From Loxodes magnus (lineage: Eukaryota > Ciliophora > Karyorelictea > Loxodida > Loxodidae): DNA of 64,000 nt. The stretch covers positions 57,501 to 121,500 of the forward strand of contig CAMPDV010001070.1 of assembly GCA_946699065.1 (NCBI GenBank), read 5' to 3'. Of this stretch, positions 49,111 through 61,140 are shown one piece after another (the stretch's first letter is position 1; each line of letters opens with the position of its first letter). The position numbers were made by a program, and so were the translations under genes. The notes under the pieces were generated by a model. That model did no database searches, was not told the origin of the DNA, and worked only from the letters and a program-made list of their open reading frames with translations.

Positions 49111-49975
49111 AAGAGTTGAATAGTTGTATGATAACTGAATAAAAATGTATTTTTTAGTTTAGACTTATGTTAATAATTTGAAATTTAAAGATGTTATTAG
49201 TAAAGATTTATCTTCTCTCTATATAATTTTTAAGATGATAATTTTGAAATAGATTTGAATCATAAACTATTATATGTTTAGCAAAATGTAAAAAAGGGAA
49301 ATATTTTGGTATGGCTGGTAAGATAATGGTAATATTTGAAATTAGATTAGAATGATGAAATATAGTAATTAACTTAAAGCTACTCTATTGATTTAAATAA
49401 TATCTTATCTTTTTGTATTTTATTCTTTGGTAATTATTAGTTATTAATTTAGATTTAAGGTAGCACTTAGGTATTTTAATAAGGTTTGAATGATGATTGA
49501 TTAGTGTTATTTGAATAAGAAGCAGAGAGGTATAATAATAAAGATGGTTTAGTTAAATTAATAAATAACTACTTAATAAAGGGTTGATATTCCTTTCTCT
49601 CTTTAAATTAATCTCTCTGAATTCTATAATTTAAATATTTGGCTCTAATCTGCTTAATCTTGTGTAGCTTAATTTCTTAAATAAGATTTAAAGTTGTTGT
49701 TCTGTAATTGAGCATTTTAGTTTTTCAGCTGTAAGTTTGAGTCTGTTTAGAAGAAATTAGACTTAATTTGTATGTTGACTTAAAGGTTTGTTGTAAGGTA
49801 AATCTGATTGAATAAATAGTTAGGATTTAGATAGATAGTAAGTATGTATTGATGATTAGTACTTTAGGTTTGTATATGATTAAGCCTGATTATTGATATG
49901 ATGCTATATGGTGTTTTAGAATGGTATATTTAATTTAGAATTAACTACTAGACAATTTAACTAAAACCTTTATTT
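49111..49975 (+). pseudogene. G/T-rich coding-like region
   Basis: The plus strand is G-rich and C-poor here, for example at 49690-49930. One frame from about 49440 to 49975 reads as a plausible hydrophobic-acidic protein with four TGAs, including a Glu/Ala-rich stretch and a Cys-Cys pair. No family recognised. It ends where the strand composition flips. Confidence 0.35.
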
Positions 49976-51150
49976 TCATATAAGTTTAAGTTTATTATTC
50001 TAATGTATAAATAGCTCTTTTAGTAATTATGCTTGCTACACATCAACTACAGAGCTAACTTATTATACCATATCTTCCATAAACCTATCCACAATCTTAT
50101 GGCCTTCTAAGTTTTTACTTTTAAATTCAAAAAATAAAATGCAACAATTTTCCCTACTATTATACTTATGAAATATATAGGAATAAATTATCATTTATGA
50201 AATATACCTATGGCTAACATAGATACAAAATCATAATAACCTTAATCAAATCCATAAAAGCTAAAACTAATTCATTATTTCAATTAACACTACATAAGTA
50301 GTTAAGATAACACAACTAAAACACAAACAAAAAACCATTATTTAGTAGTAAGTACAACTATTTATCAAAATCAATCCCATACATTTCAAAAGTCCTAGTA
50401 GAGACGCTTTAATTTAATAGTCATTCAAAAAATTAACATAATTGCTCATAATTAAGCTTAAGATTATTAAAACACTAATTTTAATCTAAGGCTTACACTA
50501 TACTAATTCATTTCTCTTTTTTAATCAACATCAACTAGTTATATAGATATCATTATCTAATCTTATTGCCTTCAATTCTCCTTTTTAATAACTCAATATT
50601 CTAAACTATTATATTCATTCCTAACTAAATAATACATAGTCTTCCTATACCAATATTATCTAATCATCATCACCTTAAGTCATCAATCATCATACCACTC
50701 CTTATTCTCGCTTCAGTTTAACATACTCCTTATCAATCATCTGCTCATTGTCATAACCATATCCATCATACTCATTCATGCTACTATATCATCATATCTT
50801 TAATATCTTCAAACTACAATTCTAGTTTCAACTTTTTAGCCAATCCTTTAAAAAATCCATCATAACCTTAAAACCAAGCTACAACTAAAGCTTCCACAAA
50901 TATAAAGTCTCATTTAAGCTAGTAACTAGATTGGATGCAAATGTAGATAATCATAATTACCAATAATATAACAAACTGTCACTACATTTAATTCAGATAT
51001 TCTAAATTCTACATCTCAAAACTATAACTATCACTAACCAACCCCATTCCACTCTCAACCATTTAATATCATCTAATCCTTTAAATATCAAACCTAAACT
51101 ATTTACTATCTCCACTCTTATATTCACATTATATCAAACCTAAATTATTT
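49976..51150 (-). pseudogene. Hypothetical protein on an A/C-rich strand
   Basis: The plus strand is nearly free of G from about 50040 to 51140. The minus strand reads as coding in pieces. An N-terminal piece from about 51070 lies in one frame. An acidic Asp/Glu/Tyr-rich piece (about 50800-50690) continues past two adjacent TGAs at 50687-50692 through an Asp-Asp-Asp stretch. Last comes a clean 84-codon end, 50230-49976, with paired Cys and Val/Gln/Leu-rich sequence ending in TGA. TGA counts per frame are 13, 17 and 21, so the frame chosen is the least interrupted but not clean. I infer one decayed gene; family unknown. Confidence 0.4.
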
Positions 51151-52430
51151 AACAGAAACTAAAAGCTAGACACAAAGGGAAAAAACGAAGCTAAAACAGA
51201 AAGCTGAAGGAGAAAATGAAATCTTAGGATTTATTGATAATAGACTGTATCAGAAGCTGAATCCACAAAATTAAGACTCTTCAAAGTAATTTTGTTTATT
51301 AATATAACTACTTCTTACCTGCTCTAGAAATGTGTTGCAACTAATTATCTACTGAGGATTTTTTTAAAGAAGAAGATTAGTCCATAATGAGGAGAAAGCC
51401 ATATCAAGTAATTAAAATAGTAAGATTAAAACAATCAGATAAGCAGTGCAAACGAATAGCTTAAGAAGACTTAAAGAATAGCTCTGATTTATAAAGAAGT
51501 AGCTTTTCTAATTTATGTGTCTTACCAAGCTCATTATTTTTAAAACTTAAATTTTATTTAATACTAAGAGACATAAAAAAGTATCTATTATCAAAGCAAT
51601 TTAAGCCTAAAATTCCTCTATCACATAATTAGCGAAATAACTTTCAATCTATAGAATATTAGTCCAATAGTAGTTTAATAATTATATAACTTAGTTCGTG
51701 CTTCAATTCTATAAAAGAGAAATTGTATGGAATATTCAGCTTATTGATTAAAGGCTTAATACAGAAAATCGCTTCAAACTTGATCTTAAAAAGAACTTAT
51801 AATACGTGCCCTATCACTTCAAAAAAAGTTGGTTTAGAAGAAAAGACAATTCCCTTTACTATAATTGGACATAGCAATAACGCATAATGGGCCTAAATGG
51901 CCAGTTAAAGATCACTAGATTTCTTTAAATGTGAGATAAAAGTAAGATCTTGTAGTAAGTTAACCTCACCTCAAAGATAAAGTCACTAAAATGGAATCAA
52001 AAGATTGTATCACCCAGATAGATCAGAGCCAGGAGTATAAGACTAGAGATAGACTAAGAAAAAAGCAGGCTGGAGAACATTTAGATTTTAAATAGTTTAG
52101 AAAGGATAGATACCTTATGCAGCTACTTAAACTTAAGAAGCCAAAGAAAAAATAGATAGAATAATGATCTTATTTTTATTCCTAAATTGCTAGTTTCAAT
52201 AACTTCTTTCCCTATTAACTATTTCTTTCCCATAATTTCTTCTGAAATTCCCTTCTACTAACTAATTTTTCTTCAATAGTTCAAAACTTTCATATTGCTT
52301 CATACTAAAATAATTTTTTTATCCAAATTGCAGTTTCCACCAGCACTCAGCTTTTATCCTTCTTTTATAATAAAAATAGAGGTATTTGGAGTTAAATTTT
52401 TTATATCTTAGATAGTTTACATTTGATTGA
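51151..52430 (+). pseudogene. Large hypothetical protein, copy B of the direct repeat
   Basis: Same orientation and same order of landmarks as 47.9-49.0 kb, about 65-70 percent alike by eye in DNA. After the shared TGA near 51350, one inserted T shifts the frame; from there it is open for well over 300 codons to about 52430. The C-terminal third, past 52140, is hydrophobic and Phe/Leu/Gln-rich and has no counterpart in copy A. Copy A and copy B flank the 49.1-51.1 kb segment. Confidence 0.45.
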
Positions 52431-52869
52431 AGAAACTTTAAGATTTATATTTGAGCATAACCAAAACAAAAGATTTAATTTATCTTCGCTTGATAGGTTT
52501 TCTAATTTGATTCTACGTCTAAAAGTAATAAAATTTTACAAATAGAACTAAATGTTGGTATAACACCTTCTTATTAGAAATAAAGGTAAAACTTAGATAT
52601 TAATATGATATCATGTTTGATTAGTATGTTTAAGTCCTTAAAGATTGACTTTAAATAAAAGAAGAAAGTATCTTCTGATATGTAAGATATATTCTTACTA
52701 ATTTATGAAGTTTATAAGATTTAAGACTTTTAAAATTCTTCAGTATGATATTTTAAATAAGATAAGGTTTATACTTAAATTATTATTTAAATGCTTAGAT
52801 GTTTAGCTTATGTTTTTTATAATTTGAATGAACTCCTAAATTTGCTAATCTTTTATTTCAAAATTTAAA

Positions 52870-54417
52870 ATTCTTAATTATTAAAATTTGTTGTATTTCT
52901 TTAGTAATGCTTTTACATTTCATTTTTATCCTTTCCATTTCATATGAAAATATAGATATTCTTTAGTATAAGTAATTTCCTTTCATTTTATCTATTATTC
53001 TATTAGTAATCTTAAATATCTGCAAGATCCAAGCCTTTGATTCAATTTTCTCAGTAAGTTTATCGTCTGAGTAGTTAAAGCTACAACTCTATTTTATTGT
53101 TTCTCTTTTCTTAATAAAGATCTATGGGCTTTTTCTTAGTATTTAGAGTCACTCGCAATTTATCATATCTTACTGCTAACAAGTTTCTTTATTTATCTTT
53201 AAGAACAACTTTTCAATAACTCTTGATTGTTTCAGATTAATATAAAATAATATCTTCTTGAGATATCTATTTAATAGCTAAGCTTATAGTGTTAGAAGTG
53301 GTAATTTTATAATATCATTATTAGCTAAAAGTATCTTTGCTTTACTTTTATCTTTAACAAACTTATTCTTACCCAAGTTTGCCTTATGTTTTCTTAAAAC
53401 TATTTAGAAATTATCACCTTAACAATTCATTTTTCAAGTCTCAGCATTTTCATTTTTTCTTAACTTTTTCCCTTTCAATAGTAGCTTACAGATACCAAAT
53501 AGCTTAATCTCTTAATTAACAGTCTATTTTGATTTAATGTCTGACTTTAATATCTTTTTATTCTAATTCTTTCCTTTTATGCGACTTTAAATGTTTCCTT
53601 CTTCAATACTTTACAAATAATACTTTAAACTAGCATTTAACTTAATACTTTCTTACACAGCTTTATAGATAGTTAGTTAAGTTCAGCTTAAGTTACAGGC
53701 TTCTATTATATTTACTCTATTTAACATACCAATTCAAGTACAAAACAAACTCAACATACCATTAGTACCAATAAAGGCTTAATATCTTTAAATTATTGTA
53801 GGAAGTGCTCCTAACTTAATAACAGGCTTGCTAATTATCAATCTTTTCTCAGCGATAATATTCATTTCCCTTAAGTAATTAACCTTCAAATTTCAATCCT
53901 TTAAAAAACTTTACTCTATTACCATTTTTCTTAATTGAAATACCGTTTTTAACTAAGTTTATCAGTCAATTTATTTTAACCTCAAATCTTACTATATCCC
54001 TTTTATGATCTAACAATTTCCCTAATTAGCCAAATCCTCTATATTCACTTTTTTTGTATATCAAACAGCCATCTTATCTAGATACTTTCTTTGAGTTATA
54101 TCCTACTACTTCCCTTCTGCAAACTTCAATTTTGATAATTTCCTACTTTTATTTCCGTTTTACTTGCCTCTATTATTAACAATCTCCTTTAGTTTAAATA
54201 TCTTTTCTTTTATCATACATTTTAATATTAGGCTAAGCAATTATTTTTAATCTCTTTCAATTAAACTCTGTAAATGATAGCTTTAATCATATTTTTCACT
54301 TTTATAGTTTAGCATTCTTCTTATAATCTCTCTTGAGTTCTTAAAATAAATTAATTTTAGTCTATTATTGCTTTGCTTTTTATAGTGTTATTTTGGTCTT
54401 TTACATAATGAAATTTA
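52870..54417 (-). pseudogene. Long hypothetical protein containing the G3 SDDKL region
   Basis: One minus frame spans about 515 codons from a TGA at 54418 with seven internal TGAs (54061, 53962, 53893, 53734, 53683, 53434, 53149). The other two minus frames carry about 15 each. The product starts Arg/Lys-rich, has a long Lys/Ile/Gln-rich central part, and near 53051-53066 a Ser-Asp-Asp-Lys-Leu-Thr motif shared with 55.3 and 7.2 kb. At 53149 the TGA lines up with TAA (Gln) in the 55.4-kb copy, suggesting decay from a Gln codon. Activity unknown. Confidence 0.4.
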
Positions 54418-54959
54418 TCATAGCAACATAATTATAAAGTTAATTTATATAAATCTTCGTTCTTTTTTCCGAAATAGTGCTATTCTTTTATCGTTAGTCT
54501 CAGTGACTTCTATCTCTATGAGTTAATAATTAAACTTTCTCATTGACATATATTTCAGCTAACTGATACTAGTTTAAAAGTTTAAAAGTTTAACTCTGTT
54601 AGTCTTCTAAATAAGCTGTATCAGCAGCTTCTCTTTTCTTCTACTCTCTCAACTTTTAATTAATTTTCTTTTTAGTCTAAAATTTAGGTAGTTTCAGTTA
54701 GAACTTTAGCATCACAGAGTATCTAGGTCTAAGCGAAGAAATTTGGAGAGTAAAATTTTAAAAAGGGAAAATAGGAAACTTAATTTATTGTTTAGTATCT
54801 AATTCCTAAATCTATTACACTTCAATAATTATAAATCTGTTTTATCTTAGATATTATTAATCTTTATACCTTCTTACTCACAATCATCACATAAATTAGT
54901 TATTAAAATTCCTTTTAGCTTCACTCTAATGTGAATAGATATCTTTTGTCATGTTAGAC
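54418..54959. other. Decayed sequence between G3 copies
   Basis: Minus-strand C/T bias continues but no frame could be followed. An AAGTTTAAAAG direct duplication occurs at about 54575-54592. Confidence 0.25.
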
Positions 54960-55560
54960 TAGCTCTTATTCATTTATAGCTTTTTTAATACTAAGAGTTT
55001 TAGTTCTTGATAAATCTTCTTTTATTCATTTTTTAAACTTAAGAATTTAGAGAGTTTAGCTGTATTTTTATTGGCTACAGTCTTAATTTGCTAGTTCTTT
55101 TTTATAAGTATTAAATTCAAATCTTCTGCTTTTTTCTTATCTTTTCAAGGTTATATTATTCTAATAGGTATTTTTCCTTTCCAAGTTAATCTAAACCCTT
55201 TTATTTTAAAATTCACCTAATTATCCTTTATCTCTAGTTTATTATTATAAATTCTAAAGTTTATTTGGACGCTCCCAGTTTTTAATTAATTTGCTAAGTA
55301 AGTTTATCGTCTGAAGTGTAATAAGCCTGAAAACCCTATTTCATACTTTGTCTCTTTTCTAAATATAGATAGGCAAGTTTTGTCTTAACATATAGAGTTT
55401 AGCCTATCTGCTATAACTAGTGATTTAACTTTACTTTCTAAGTTTATTCTCCAAACTGCAATATAGAGTTTTTTATTTCTTATTTTCAGCTTAGCTTTAA
55501 TATCCTTTTTTTAGTTACTATTAGATTTAAGTTCCAACAATTATACTTTAGTTTATAGCT
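54960..55560 (-). pseudogene. G3 family copy (right IR1 arm)
   Basis: Minus-strand frame of about 200 codons with three or four TGAs. The N-terminal part matches the inverted left copy at 10.84 kb, including a TGA at the same column. It continues through a Gln/Leu-rich segment to Tyr-Thr-Ser-Asp-Asp-Lys-Leu-Thr (about 55300-55320) and a helical Gln/Arg-rich region, then a Lys-rich tail. The Ser-Asp-Asp-Lys-Leu motif recurs near 53.06 and 7.19 kb. Probably helical; role unknown. Confidence 0.45.
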
Positions 55561-56057
55561 ATAATAGCAGGTATTAGGAAAGGAGAAATAACTAATACTT
55601 GGAATAAAAATTAGCTTTAGGTTAGTTAAACTTGGTAATTATCTTCCAGTGGTGTTCGAAATGCTATATAGAGCAAACTTGTAATGCTATCTATTATTCA
55701 TAAATCATATTATTCTATAACAATAAAAGGTAGAAGTAAGATACTAGATTTAATAAACTGTTCTGAAAAAGGCTTTTGCTATGACTCATAATTAATTTAA
55801 AAGCTAAGATATAAAGTAATCTCTTAGATAATAATTATTAATTTTAGCAAACCAGTAAGTATATAACTTATAAACTAAAGATTAAACTCATTTCTTTAAA
55901 TCATTCTTTAAATCTATTTTTACAACACTATTCAATTATATTATAATACTAGTATTCAGTTATTTACCAAAATCTATTTACTACTATCTCATTATTATTT
56001 CCTATCTATATTCTTTCTCTTACTACCTCAGCTTCTATAAACATTCATCTTTTACAA

Positions 56058-56246
56058 TCAACATCCAGTCAATGCTACCATAAATATGCCTTTCTCTTTT
56101 ATTATCTTTCCTTCTGAGCTATCTGCTTCATATCTATTAATAACATCCTTGGCTTATGCTATAACAGACTATGTTGGCTGCTTAGTCTAATTACTAATTA
56201 TACTTCTTTGGTATCTTTAATATCTAAGACTTTTACTAATAAACAT
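56058..56246 (-). CDS. G1 family protein, 62 aa (right IR1 arm)
   Basis: ATG 56246-56244 to TGA 56060-56058, no internal TGA. It starts Met-Phe-Ile-Ser-Lys-Ser-Leu-Arg, then a Gln/Arg/Tyr repeat-like stretch, then the conserved Lys-Gln-Pro-Thr-Gln-Ser-Val-Ile-Ala-Gln and Ala-Asp-Ser-Ser-Glu-Gly motifs. It matches 9504-9698 in inverted orientation and, more distantly, 62.1 kb. The C-terminus diverges after about residue 48 in the two best copies, suggesting that the original protein was longer. This is the only copy with an ATG in the expected place. Confidence 0.5.
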
Positions 56247-56299
56247 TTACTAGTTTACTTATTAATGAAAAGATCTAACTTAACCATATGATAAAATAG

Positions 56300-57619
56300 T
56301 TAAAATAACTAAAATAAGATTAAGAAAAGAACTAGACCAACCAGATTAAAAATAGAGTCAAGTAAAGTATTAGTTTCATGCTAATCATAATTACCCAATT
56401 TACCTAAACTATTTTCCAGATATTAAATTTAAATAACTGAAATTAAGCTTAGAGATATAAAGTGAAGCTTATGAGAAGATACTGAACTAAATATATATAC
56501 TAGTGCAAACTTAAAGTACTGTTATCGTATATGCTGACTGATAGTTAAAGTCTCTAAAATAATTATTTAATTAAGATAATATTTCTACTTATTTATTAGC
56601 TAGTTAAAGAGAAATCAGGTTAATATTGCTATATATTACGACTATTTTAATAAAAATTGTTTAGGAAATATCAAATGATAACTACTTCTATAATGTTGTT
56701 GAACTTTATAGTCCTTTTACTTTTAAGACTTTTATAAGATTAAGTTTCTCAGTATTTTCTATTTAAATCTAATTATTTTTCTTGATAATTTCCTAGTTTA
56801 AGTTAATAAATTGGATACTCATAGCTTGACTCTATAGTCTAATGAATGTTCCTATATCTCTTTTTTTTATTTTTAATTATATTATGATATTAGAATATTC
56901 GATAGTTTCATTTCTGCCCAAATATAAGTTTAAGAATGCACTAGTTGAAACATTATTCAATACTTAGAGATGTTTAACATTAGTACATATAATTGACTAG
57001 ATATTTATCAAAGGTCTTTAACATCACAAGGAAACTTAAGTTCTTTTAGCATTTAAAACAAAAAGTAATAGACCTAATAACTTAGTGAATGTATTAAATA
57101 AATATAGATATCTTTTGATTTTTTAGCATTCTTTATTTTAGTTACTTAAATTATTCTAACTTTGATAATGTCATGTTAATACTTAAGATGCTTATCATTT
57201 AGATAGTTAGCTCTTCAATAATACAGCTCTTAGCTTGATACTTATATTACCCTATTAGCTAAACTAGAAATATAGGGGATTCAATATTACTCTTTTATAG
57301 AAGCATGCTTAATGATATATCTCTATTACTTGATTAGTCTAAAGTTCTTCTCTTAATAACTAGAAAGCTTTAAATCCCTATCTATTTTATCTTTTACCTT
57401 TAAACTTGTAAAATAGTAAGTTACTTAAATCTTACTATAGTTAGCATTTTATATGCTACAGCTTTAGTATCATTCATACCTAATTTTTTATAATAGCTTG
57501 TCTTTTGCTACTATACTAATGCTTACCCTTTTCTATTTAACTACCTTTAATTAATCATATTCATTTTAAATCAGAGACAATAAAAAGAAAAGAGATTAAA
57601 AGAGAAGGAAAATAAATAA
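56300..57619. other. IR1 arm spacer
   Basis: Patchy similarity to 8.65-9.45 kb; no gene followed. 56.86-57.45 kb is extra relative to the left arm. Confidence 0.3.
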
Positions 57620-57688
57620 TGAGGATTAGACTGTTAATATCCAATAAGTAGAAAATACTTTAATTATCCTTAAATATAGGAATAGGAC

Positions 57689-58258
57689 ATGGATAAGGTA
57701 GATAAATATAAGCAATTCAAGTATTAGAAGCAGAAAAATTTGGAGGTAACAGATCGATCCTATAAGAAAGAATACATAGAAATAATAAATTTAAATCTAG
57801 CAAAAGAGAAATAACAAAATGCATTATTAGCTAGTTTAATGATAAGAGAGTTGATTGATTTGAGAAAGACTTTAATGTCTAAGATAATTCTAACTAGTGA
57901 TTATGACAGATTATTTAAGAGGTTGTAATAAGATTTAGTCTAGGTAATTGATAAATATGTTTGCTCAAAGAACACTTCAGTATAAGAAAAGATTAACAGA
58001 ACCAATATTTAAAGACGTTTGACTACTTTTGTCTCAGACTTGCAAGCTAAATTGCAAGCGATATATCAACTATTAAAAGTAGAATATGTAACCAAATTAG
58101 AATAGAGTTAGAATAACCAGTTCTTCCTACTTTAGAAAAACTATTCCTCAGGATATTTAGCACCAAAAGTACTAATGGATTCTTAAACTAATTCTTTACA
58201 ATATTTTGGTAATTTAAATAGGAAAGGTATAATATAAGAACGTAATTTAAGCTGGTGA
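57689..58258 (+). CDS. G2 family protein, 189 aa (right IR1 arm)
   Basis: ATG 57689 to TGA 58256-58258 with no internal TGA, while nine TGAs lie in the other frames up to about 58010. Homologous to the left copy (8640-7600) and to the intact frame at 63342-63827. The conserved core is Asp-Arg-Leu-Phe-Lys-Arg-Leu-Gln-Gln-Asp followed by Val-Gln-Val-Ile, then a helical Leu/Gln/Lys-rich region and a Phe-Leu-Leu-Gln-Lys-Asn segment. Compared with the left copy, a one-base deletion just past 58258 shifts the frame. The downstream 58260-58600 still reads as the family's C-terminus with a TGA where the left copy has TAA. So this copy is probably truncated. The minus frame 58188-58376 is a shadow. 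Confidence 0.5.
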
Positions 58259-58750
58259 TACCTAAGAGTCTAAGAAGTTCATAACAAGGTTTAACATTGA
58301 GCCTCACATAAATACTAGAATCTGCTATATTTCTTAAAGAAAGAAGTATACAAAGATGCTTAATAAGTATACCCAAAATCTAGATTAAGAAAGGTAGAGA
58401 ATGCGAAAAGAAGAATCAAGATTCAAAAGAGATAAAATTTTAAGGGAAATGTAAGCTAAATTTAAAAAAAGAAAAAGTGAAATAAAAATGGAGTAGTTGA
58501 GAATGAAGATACAAGATCTCGAACTCGGTGGAAGACTAATTTTATATTTAAGAAATCAAACGGAAGACAAATTTAAAAGTTGATAAGTAGCACAAGTTTT
58601 TAGCTTAAGAAGATATTTAAAGAAGTAGCTATTTAAAGGAAATTGATTCCTTATAACTTAATTAGCTTTCAGTTTATTGTTTATAAATACTTAAGAATTT
58701 AAAAAAGCATAAATTATCAAAGTTACTTTTAGTTTAAAATTATTCTTTTA
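58259..58750 (+). pseudogene. Detached C-terminal part of the G2 copy
   Basis: After the frameshift the family frame continues with Lys-Val-Gln-His, then a TGA (TAA in the left copy), a Lys/Glu/Ala/Gln-rich helix and a basic tail. It runs to about 58690 with further TGAs. Confidence 0.4.
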
Positions 58751-60075
58751 AAAGTTGTTTATTGTGTTCTTAAAATAAAGTAGGTTATTAATTAATAGGT
58801 TATTCTATTTTATCTATTATATTCTATTTGCTATTTTTAATTTTCTCTTTACTCTTTTTATTTTTATAATTATTGATCTTAGTCAGTTAATATTATATTT
58901 AGATTTGATAGTTAGTCCTCTATGTTTTTTCTTTAGTTATCTATTTTTTCTTTTTATTCTTGAATAACTTGCATCCATATATCTTTTATAAACCATTATA
59001 ATAGATATATTAACCTACTTAATCTTAAATATTTAAATCCTGCTAATTTAGTTTCTAGTTAAGTAACTGTGCTATAAACTATCTATTTCCTGCTTATTAC
59101 TCACATTTATCTATAATAATCTCTTCGAGTTAGACATAGTCATTTTATTTGCTACTATTAATTATGTACTTTCGATAAGTTAGAATTAATCTTATCTTTT
59201 GATCTATCTAATTAGCTTAAAATTTAATTAAAGTACTATTAGCAAATATGAATAACCTAGGAAATTATTAGCTCACTTGCTTCTAGTATGGTATTTCTAG
59301 TAGCAAGCTTTGATTAGTTTATCTGTTATTAAGCTTTACTAAAAATAGCTATTTTATCTTATAAATGCATAGTTTAATTTAATAATAACTGCTTTTTTAT
59401 TTTACTCCTATAGGACCCTAATTTTTTCCTATATAAGTATATTTTAATGATTGTGAGTTGATATTAGGCAAGTATTACATGCAAGTTAATTATCTCAAGT
59501 ACATATGATAGATAATTAAAGCTGATGTTCTTTACACAAGTTCTAGACTTTAATTTCAATTTATTTAAGCTCATGAACAACTTAGTTTATTTAGAGTTAT
59601 GAAGATTGCAAGCTTAAGCTTTTTCTACTTCCTTCTTAATTTTTCTACAGTATAATTTTGTTGCTATTGTTTCCTCAGCTAGGTATGAGATTTAACTATA
59701 TTATTAATTTTATTATAGATTAAGTATATTGCTATCTTACTTCATTTTCCTTCTAACATCAGTTAAAAATTTGGTTTTTAAGTTAATAAAACTTCTTAAG
59801 TAAAATTTTCTGGACTTGACTAGCTTTTTTTAAGCCAATTACTATCTTCTACAATTTTATTAGATTTCAGTCTCTTTTTACCAAATTCATTTTTAATTAA
59901 CTATGAGTCACTTAAATTTGCTGTGCTTACTTACTAAAATAATAATCAAATTTTAGATTTTTACTTTCATACCAGTTTCTCTTCTAAAAATATTTAGCCC
60001 TCTACTCTTATTCTTAGTTTATTTTTTATTTCGTTTGATAATAAGATTTATCATTTAATCTTTCTTATAGTTTGC
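58751..60075 (-). other. C/T-rich region, probably decayed minus-strand coding
   Basis: Coding-like stretches continue leftwards from the frame at 60.08-60.63 kb to about 59.7 kb, with TGAs every 20-60 codons. Nothing supported between 58.75 and 59.6 kb. Confidence 0.25.
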
Positions 60076-60630
60076 TCATCTTTTCTACATTGAAATAATA
60101 TACAGACTTTTTCTCTTCCGGTTTAGGTTTCTGTCACTTTTATTAAATTAATTTTATTATCTAAAAACAAAATTTGGCTTTGAATAATTAGATTTGTTAT
60201 TTCTTTAAGATTCTTTTTGATCTTTTTTATTTGTTCCTTTTGGCTGTATTATAACTTAATTGTAATAATATGCTTGTGTAGCAAAATTATTAAATCTTCA
60301 ATAAACTTTCATTAATAGCTGATTCCTCTATAATTTTATTAACTTTAGTAATTTCTTTCCTTCTTAGCTATTTCTTTAACCTTCACTTAATAACCTTCAG
60401 TTAATTAATTTTATGAAAGAGTTAGAATTTTTCATTTTTTCTCTTCTTCTTAAATTAATATTTTGTAAGCATGGTTTTCCTTCTAGCTGTTGCATTTTTT
60501 AGAAGCGTTGTTTGCTTAAAACAATCTAGCTACAGTAATGAATTATTTTTGTTTGAGAGTCTATTTTAAAACTAAGTAATTTAAGAAGTTTGATTAAAAA
60601 ATAAGTCAGCAGACTTAACTTATCCTCCAT
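60076..60630 (-). pseudogene. Hypothetical basic protein, broken
   Basis: ATG 60630 to TGA 60078-60076, 184 codons with two in-frame TGAs. The start is a Leu-rich hydrophobic helix (possible membrane segment, residues 5-20), then Lys/Gln/Arg-rich sequence. From about 60330 an alternative frame is cleaner (over 70 codons, Glu/Ile/Ser then Lys-rich), so a frameshift near there is likely. No family recognised. Confidence 0.35.
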
Positions 60631-60899
60631 TTGGGTAAGACTTGAATTGTATTGTGAATTTGAAATGTTAATAGTTTTTTATGTTTAGGCATAATGATTT
60701 GAATAATAGATATTGACTAAAAGTCTTATCTTTATTAATAACTAAATTAATTAAATAAATATCTTTAATTTACTTTTTAAGCATTACTATTAAACTAAGA
60801 TATAATTAGTATCTTTTGATAGTTAGATACTTTCTTACTTATTTAAAGTCTTTATTAATACTAAGATTTTTAAACTTTAGTATTATAATTTTTAATTTA

Positions 60900-61140
60900 A
60901 GGTATTTTAGTTATTAGAGGATTTATTATTTCAGAGTTTAAATTTGTATATTACACTAATACCGCCTAAATTTACTGAGCTCCTTTTATAAATCTAAAAT
61001 CCTTACTCCTCTGTTCTTATCTTTATTTTTATAAAGTACTGCTTTTACTCCTTTCTCAATCCAGTAAAATCCTAGTTTTTCTAAGTCAACCTAGCCTCTT
61101 AGATTTATTTCTGTTTTTTGCTATAAAATCTAAAAAGCTG
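60900..61140 (-). pseudogene. G3 family C-terminal copy
   Basis: The minus frame is open for over 50 codons with Leu-Glu-Lys-Leu-Gly, Lys-Asn-Lys-Asp-Lys-Asn-Arg and Leu-Ser-Lys-Phe-Arg-Arg-Tyr. It aligns in direct orientation with 6985-7090, including the DNA anchor TACCGCC(C/T)AAATTT. This copy is not part of the IR1 palindrome, so the 59-62 kb block is an additional element copy. Confidence 0.45.

Larger units (their letters stand above)
55420..58750 (-). repeat. Right arm of large inverted repeat IR1
   Basis: Inverted counterpart of 7.5-11.15 kb with the same order of G3, G1 and G2. It carries about 450 extra bases at 56.86-57.45 kb and lacks the ~500-base block found at 10.19-10.69 kb in the left arm. 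Confidence 0.7.

Noticed and set aside
52870..60630. UGA read as tryptophan (all three stops reassigned), because many in-frame TGAs fall where Trp looks plausible.
   Set aside because: In two cases the paralogous codon is TAA, that is Gln (58.29 kb versus 7.90 kb; 53149 versus 55.4 kb), so the TGA arose by mutation of a Gln codon. Alternative frames are cleaner in several of these genes, and the best frames end in TGA.
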